NCBI GenBank assembly: GCA_946482045.1
Contig: CAMLPZ010000085.1
Span: 1 to 14,449, forward strand
From: an uncultured Asticcacaulis sp.
Lineage (GTDB): Bacteria; Pseudomonadota; Alphaproteobacteria; Caulobacterales; Caulobacteraceae
Direction: 5' to 3'
Length of the DNA: 14,449 bases
The translations under genes and the position numbers were made by a program. Below are positions 14,378 to 14,449 of this stretch, piece after piece (position 1 is the first letter of the stretch; each line of letters starts with the position of its first letter). Below the pieces are notes generated by a model, which saw nothing but the letters and a program-made list of their open reading frames with translations, was not told the DNA's origin and did not search any database.

Positions 14378-14419
14378 TATAAAGGGCGCCGTACCCGACG
14401 TGAGGCTCCTTTTAACCAT
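14378..14419 (+). promoter_or_regulatory. Promoter-like region at the right edge with CtrA half site
   Basis: TATAAA (14378-14383) is a candidate -10, with TTGCGA (14352-14357) as a poor -35 (20-base spacing). TTAACCAT (14412-14419) equals the half site known for the Caulobacter cell-cycle regulator CtrA. The rest of 14299-14449 holds no supported gene: a 9-codon reading frame from 14418 and an ATG at 14434 (MSKAD, cut by the edge, no ribosome site) are the only possible starts for a gene to the right. Confidence 0.3.
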
Positions 14420-14449
14420 GACCCCCGCCGCTTATGTCAAAGGCTGACT

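Noticed and set aside
14247..14447. Plus-strand open frame of 66 codons at the right edge
   Set aside because: Overlaps the DUF3253 gene end and a terminator, has no ribosome-binding site and no recognisable domain.
1..14449. Search for mobile elements, CRISPR arrays, tRNA/rRNA genes and phage-defence genes
   Set aside because: No transposase, integrase, regular spacer array, tRNA cloverleaf or defence-type gene was recognised; base composition and gene style look uniform.

Overview
The window reads as an ordinary chromosomal stretch of a GC-rich alphaproteobacterium, most likely of the order Caulobacterales (Asticcacaulis/Caulobacter-like). That is an inference from the TIGR01782-type TonB-dependent receptor, the PetR/OmpR-like response regulator, the BMFP (UbiK-type)-YbjN-proC gene order and an isolated CtrA-like half site. 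No mobile element, CRISPR array, tRNA or rRNA gene was found. Coding density is high and no gene-free stretch exceeds about 205 bases.

Region by region. (1) 1-1749, minus strand: lgt (prolipoprotein diacylglyceryl transferase) followed 3 bases later by a MidA/NDUFAF7-family methyltransferase that starts with TTG and runs off the left edge. (2) 1926-3564, plus strand: a three-gene operon of a BMFP/UbiK-type accessory factor, a YbjN-domain protein and proC, closed by a hairpin. (3) 3609-7607, minus strand: a TonB-dependent receptor followed by a beta-propeller phytase with a lipoprotein signal. This is the most interesting part. The pair looks like an outer-membrane unit for phosphate scavenging from phytate, and its promoter region carries an 11-base-period array resembling Pho boxes, plus inverted GTCAT repeats. 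(4) 7744-9831, minus strand: an EnvZ-type sensor kinase and an OmpR/PetR-type response regulator, as an operon directly upstream of the receptor. (5) 10037-12133, plus strand: a soluble PAS-PAS-HisKA-HATPase-REC hybrid kinase, apparently translated from a leaderless transcript. (6) 12237-13526, plus strand: a concentrative (CNT) nucleoside transporter preceded by an operator-like palindrome. (7) 13534-14263: a PaaI-type hotdog thioesterase (minus) and a DUF3253 winged-helix protein (plus), with start codons only 25 bases apart. (8) 14264-14449: a terminator, then a promoter-like stretch reading out of the window, with a TTAACCAT CtrA half site.

How the genes may work together: the phytase lipobox would be a substrate of Lgt, encoded in the same window. 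The phytase would release phosphate from phytate at the outer membrane, while the receptor could import a product or partner molecule. The neighbouring OmpR-type regulator, or PhoB from elsewhere in the genome, is a candidate to bind the direct repeats upstream of the receptor. No wholly new system is evident. The best leads are the phytase/receptor control region, the altered SAM-binding motif of the MidA-family protein, the leaderless hybrid kinase and the nucleoside-transporter operator.
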